Below, piece after piece: positions 30,302 through 64,000 of a stretch of DNA of 64,000 nucleotides. The notes under the pieces were generated by a model. That model saw only the letters and a list, made by a program, of their open reading frames with translations. It was not told where the DNA came from and searched no databases. The DNA comes from Cacajao melanocephalus (lineage: Eukaryota; Chordata; Mammalia; Primates; Pitheciidae): assembly GCA_963573385.1 (NCBI GenBank), contig CAUYLG010033054.1:1-64000 (forward strand), given 5' to 3'. The position numbers and the translations under genes are program-made. How positions within the stretch are numbered: position 1 is the stretch's first letter; each line of letters opens with the position of its first letter.

Positions 30302-30940
30302 GGCTCTGCAGTGACCCACGCCTGTAATCTCAGCACTTTGAGAGGTGGAGGCAGGAGGATCTCTTAAACCCAGATGTTCAAGACTAGCCTGGTCAACATT
30401 GTGAGATCTCGTCTCTATAACAAATAAAAAACATGCCCGGGCACGGTGGCTCACGCCTGTAATCCCAGCACTTTGGGAGACCGAGGCAGGCGGATCACTT
30501 GAGGTCAGGAGTTCGAGACCAGCCTGGCCAACATGGTGAAACCCTATCTCTACTAAAAATACAAAAATTAGCCAGGCATGGTGGCTTGTGCCCGCAATCA
30601 CAGCTACTCAAGGAGGCTGAGGTGGGAGGATCACTTGAGCCCAGGAGGTCGAGGCTGCAGTGAACTGTGATCACGCCACTGCACTCCAGCCTGGGCAACA
30701 GAGTGAGACTCCATCTCAAAAAATAAATAAATAAATAAATTAAAAATTAAATTAAAAAACAAACAGAAAATTAGCCAGGTGTGGTGGCTCATGCCTGTAG
30801 TCCCACCTACTCAAGAGGCTGAGGGGGAAAATGGCTTGAACCCACCCAGCAGTCTGAGGCTGTAGTGAGCTGTGATCATACCACCGCACGGAAGCCTGGG
30901 TGCAGTGGACAGAGCCAGACCCTGTCTCTAACAAGAGACC
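30302..30940 (+). mobile_element. Alu monomer (30302-30434), Alu (30435-30766), right monomer (30770-30940)
   Basis: Arrangement suggests an Alu inserted at the linker of an older one: left arm, complete element, then right arm. Confidence 0.85.
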
Positions 30941-30983
30941 CTTTCTGTAAAATTAGGTTTTGTGGTTCCGGGGGTCCCAATAG

Positions 30984-31330
<347 letters not shown>

Positions 31331-31667
31331 TTGGTATGATTTTATCTTTCATGGCATCCTCGTGATGTTGCGCTATCTCGGAATTCTGTAATTGAGGAGT
31401 TTTGATGTTTTTAAATCATGTCTCTTGTTTCTCGTCTCAGGATATGAACTAGTGGCAAGACAGAAACAGGTCAAGGCTGATAGTCTTTTCCATACATTTT
31501 CTAGCCTGGGTCTGTCACGGGAGACGGATTCATCTCTCTGTTGCCTACACTTCTAGACCTTAGACTAAATAGAACCATAGGCATTGGGGATGGAGTCTAA
31601 GAGACTTTCCCCAATAGTCTTAGCTTCGACTATACCTCAGAGGTATCCTGCTCATTTGAATACCTTC
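31331..31667. other. Unassigned intergenic sequence
   Basis: No gene or clear repeat recognised. Confidence 0.3.
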
Positions 31668-31954
31668 ATTTACTGAGGCTCATGCATGTAATCCCAGCAC
31701 TTTGGGAGGCCTAGGCAGGTACATTGCTTGAGCCCAGGAGTTTGAGACCAGCCTGGGCAACATGGTAAAACCTCCACAAAAAATTAGCTGGGCATGGTGG
31801 CACATGCCTGTAGTCCCATCTGCTCAGGACGCTGAGGTGGGAGGATCACTTGAGTCCAGGAGGTCAAGGCTGCAGTGAGCTGTGATCATGCCACTGCACT
31901 CTGGCCTGGGCAACACAGTGAGACCCTGCCTCAACAACAACAACAACAAAAAAA
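31668..31954 (+). mobile_element. Alu, 5' truncated
   Basis: Tail (CAA)n. Confidence 0.9.
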
Positions 31955-32067
31955 GTTGCAGCTCTGGAACCAACCATCAGATGGACAAGTTGATACAAAT
32001 CAAATTGGAAAATCCCAGAGAGTAAGCTCTCAATATTAGCCTAAATTGGTTGCTAAATTCTTTTGTT

Positions 32068-32255
32068 TTCCTGTTTTCTTAGGCTATGTTGCCCAAACTG
32101 GACTCAAACTCCTGGACTACAGTGATCCTCCCACCTCAGCCTCTTAGGTAGCTGGGAATACAGTCACATGCCACCATGCCCAGCTTTCAGGTAGGTCTTT
32201 ATTTTTTAATTTTATTGTTGTTTTGAGATGGAGTTTTGCTCTTGTTCAGGTGCAC
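32068..32255 (-). mobile_element. Alu fragments
   Basis: A diverged arm (32068-32187) and the first 40 bases of another (about 32215-32255). Confidence 0.65.
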
Positions 32256-32379
32256 GCTCCGATGGTTCACCTTCATCTGTGGAAGGTGGAGGACCGTGTG
32301 TTAGGCTGTTATTGCAGAACTGGGGAGCTGGAGGGCTGGGGGCAAAGGTAGAGAGAGGTGGATACGTGTTCCCTCCAGT

Positions 32380-33322
<943 letters not shown>

Positions 33323-33619
33323 GAATTGTTATTAATAGCTGTGATTAGCAGGAGAAACACCACCAAATAAAAAATAAGTCATCACACACCATTAGATTGC
33401 TTCCTTTTCTCCAAGTTCTCTACCCTCCAGGCACATTCCTTCCATCTCTCCCCTATTTCCAACAACTCCTCCTCCATTACTCCTCCCTCCGCTTCTTGCC
33501 TTCTGTCCCGGCAATCCTCTGTATTCTCTGCCCCAGCTAGTCCTCCTTCCAAGACTCCTCTCCCATTAGTCCTCTTTCCCCACCCCTTCCATCCTTCCTC
33601 TTTTCAGGCAGTCCTCCCT
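33323..33619. other. CT-rich intergenic sequence below PRKD2
   Basis: TCCTCC and CTCCTT words; no gene seen. Confidence 0.4.
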
Positions 33620-33905
33620 TCCCGATGGACCCCATCTTGGTACAACAGACGAATTAATGATTCATGAGTGCCGTGTGCCCTGAGACCAAGGCCATAGGGC
33701 CAGAGATGAGTCCGTCTTAATTGCTGGGGAGACAGGGAGGGGCCTTAGAAATAGCTCGCTCCTCCCACCCCACTCCCCACGTGTCCCACCCAGTTTGGGC
33801 AGGAAGCCACTTTCCCCAGAACAGTTGACTGCTGGGATCCTCTGAAGAGATGCTGTGGAGGGTAGCAGCCAGTGGAGGGTAGCAGCCAGACGAGGGCACA
33901 GGGCC
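33620..33905 (-). other. PRKD2: Probable PRKD2 3' UTR
   Basis: Unique sequence follows the stop codon and repeats resume below about 33320. I find no perfect AATAAA; only ATTAA-type variants occur near 33652-33657 and 33718-33722. The low-coordinate end is a guess. Confidence 0.35.
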
Positions 33906-59687
<25,782 letters not shown>

Positions 59688-59873
59688 CTGTAGGGGGCGC
59701 CAGAGAGTAGGAGACTTGGCGTCTGCCCCTCCTAGGTCCCTTGAGAAGCTCTGCCCTCCCCACCCAATCTTCCACCTGGTCCTGTCCCCTCACCCCCCAG
59801 CACAATCTCCTCCAAAAGGCACTACTACCCGTAAGTCCACCAGCCCCATCCCCCAAGGCCCGGCCCTCCTTAG

Positions 59874-60120
59874 AGCTCCGCCCCAAGTTCCAGCTTGTAG
59901 CCCCCACCATCACCCCATATGTCACTCATTCCCTGAACAGGCCCCGCACCCCACGTTTTCCCACTCCAACAAGGGACACCTCAAAGGTCCCCACCAAAGC
60001 TCCACCCCTAGTTCTGGCTTGTAGCCCCGCCATCACCCCATCTGTCCCCCAGTCCCTGAACACGCCTCGTACCCCACCTTTTCCCACTGCAGCAAGGGAC
60101 ACCTCAAAAGTCCCCTCCAA
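59874..60120 (-). repeat. Two-copy tandem repeat, period about 123 bases
   Basis: 59874-59997 and 59998-60120 share GGCTTGTAGCCCC-like, CATCACCCCAT, TCCCTGAACA and CAAGGGACACCTCAAA words. Confidence 0.9.
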
Positions 60121-60427
60121 AGCTGTGACCCAGCTCCAATCCTCTATGGTAAGCACCTCCTTCCAGTCCTCCCCAAAACTCCTGAACATCTCCCTGGAGA
60201 CACCTGTTCCCTCTTCTAGCCCTGACCTTCCTTTTTCTGAGGCCCCTCTGGTTCCCCCTCTTTCCTCAGCCCCAACTTTCCAAGAGAAAATCCTCTCCTC
60301 ACCCCCACCCCTAAGGTCACCATTGTCCCCTCCAGGTCTGCTCACCACCCCCGCCCACACCCTACTTCCTCTTTTCTGTAGACCTGGAATCCAGGAGATC
60401 CCTAAGTAGTGTGATTAAATCTTAGTA

Positions 60428-62119
<1,692 letters not shown>

Positions 62120-62258
62120 CAGAATCTGGATTTCTGTACAAGCGTGGCAGCCATCTCCAGCGTGGAGCTGGAGATGTTATCTCAGACCTAATACCCAATG
62201 GAACATCAGAGAATATGCCTCTAATGGCAGGGCACATTGTATAAAAATGGAGGTGCAT

Positions 62259-62960
<702 letters not shown>

Positions 62961-63092
62961 TCATCTGTAGGCAGAGCCCCGATTTCAACATTCTCACTCA
63001 GAAGCATGAGTAACAGGGACAGAGGACCTATAGATTTTGACATTTGGGCTGAACCTTGAGACATCTTGGCTTAAAAAAACTGTATGTTTTGG

Positions 63093-63384
63093 CCGGGCGT
63101 GGTGGGTCACACTGTGATCCGAGCACTGTGGGAGGCTGAGGCGGGTGGATCATTTGAGGTCAGGAGTTCAAGACCAGCCTGGCCAATGTGGTGAAACCCC
63201 GTCTCTACTAGAAATACAAAAATTAGCCAGGCGGTAGTGGCACATGCCTATAATCCCAGCTATGCGGGAGGCTAAAGCAGAGAATCGCTTGAGCCTGGGA
63301 AGCGGAAGTTGCAGTGAGCCAAGATCCCACCACTGCACTCCAGCCTGGGCAACAGAGTAAGACGCTGTCTCAAAAAAAAAAATT
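63093..63384 (+). mobile_element. Alu with target-site duplication
   Basis: TGTATGTTTT at both ends. Confidence 0.94.
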
Positions 63385-63427
63385 GTATGTTTTTAAACTA
63401 TGATTTAAGGAGACGTGTATGGGTGCT

Positions 63428-64000
<573 letters not shown>

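Noticed and set aside
59741..60409. 222-codon Pro/Ser-rich frame opposite PRKD2
   Set aside because: It lies in an intron and spans the 123-base tandem repeat; stop-poor C-rich sequence explains it.

Overview
This is nuclear DNA from a primate. Close to half of it is Alu SINEs, with THE1/MLT1-type LTRs, L1, L2 and MIR remnants, and the two real genes have GT-AG introns. Both genes lie on the minus strand: DACT3 (4 coding exons, 11586-24566, complete) and PRKD2 (15 coding exons, 33906-59687; the 5' exons lie beyond the right edge). Order and orientation match human 19q13.32. The products differ from the human proteins as I remember them at roughly 18 of the 708 PRKD2 residues present, and DACT3 is 631 residues against 629. 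I infer a non-human simian; the level of divergence would fit a New World monkey, but I cannot prove that here.

Layout. 1-4.5 kb: a poly-G stretch (probable contig edge), a degenerate CACAC/TCTCAC minisatellite field, a GAGACA-type purine tract and a GC-box cluster. 4.7-10.5 kb: Alus, an L1 3' end split by Alus, a solo THE1-type LTR and an L1 ORF2 scrap. 10.7-24.6 kb: DACT3, with a very GC-rich last exon, an intron 1 full of Alus plus an unidentified processed retrocopy, and a CpG-rich promoter with four CCAAT boxes and a divergent TATA box. 25-33.6 kb: intergenic, with a U6 snRNA pseudogene nested in an MLT1-like repeat and a head-to-head inverted Alu pair. 33.6-59.7 kb: PRKD2 from the second half of C1a to the stop codon. 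Its introns hold a 7SL RNA pseudogene, a MAPRE1 (EB1) processed pseudogene inside an Alu, a 60-bp minisatellite carrying CCAATCAG repeats, a degenerate GATTCTA field and a duplicated block around two C1 exons. 59.7-64 kb: a PRKD2 intron with Alus and an LTR-like repeat.

DACT3 is a Dapper-family Dishevelled-binding Wnt modulator. PRKD2 is the diacylglycerol-responsive kinase PKD2. They are neighbours in tandem, not an operon, and no functional link is implied. I see no previously undescribed biological system. The observations most worth checking are nested retrocopies with clear target-site duplications and several old intronic tandem arrays. Comparisons with human proteins, repeat consensus sequences, U6, 7SL and MAPRE1 come from memory. 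Repeat boundaries are good to about 10 bases.
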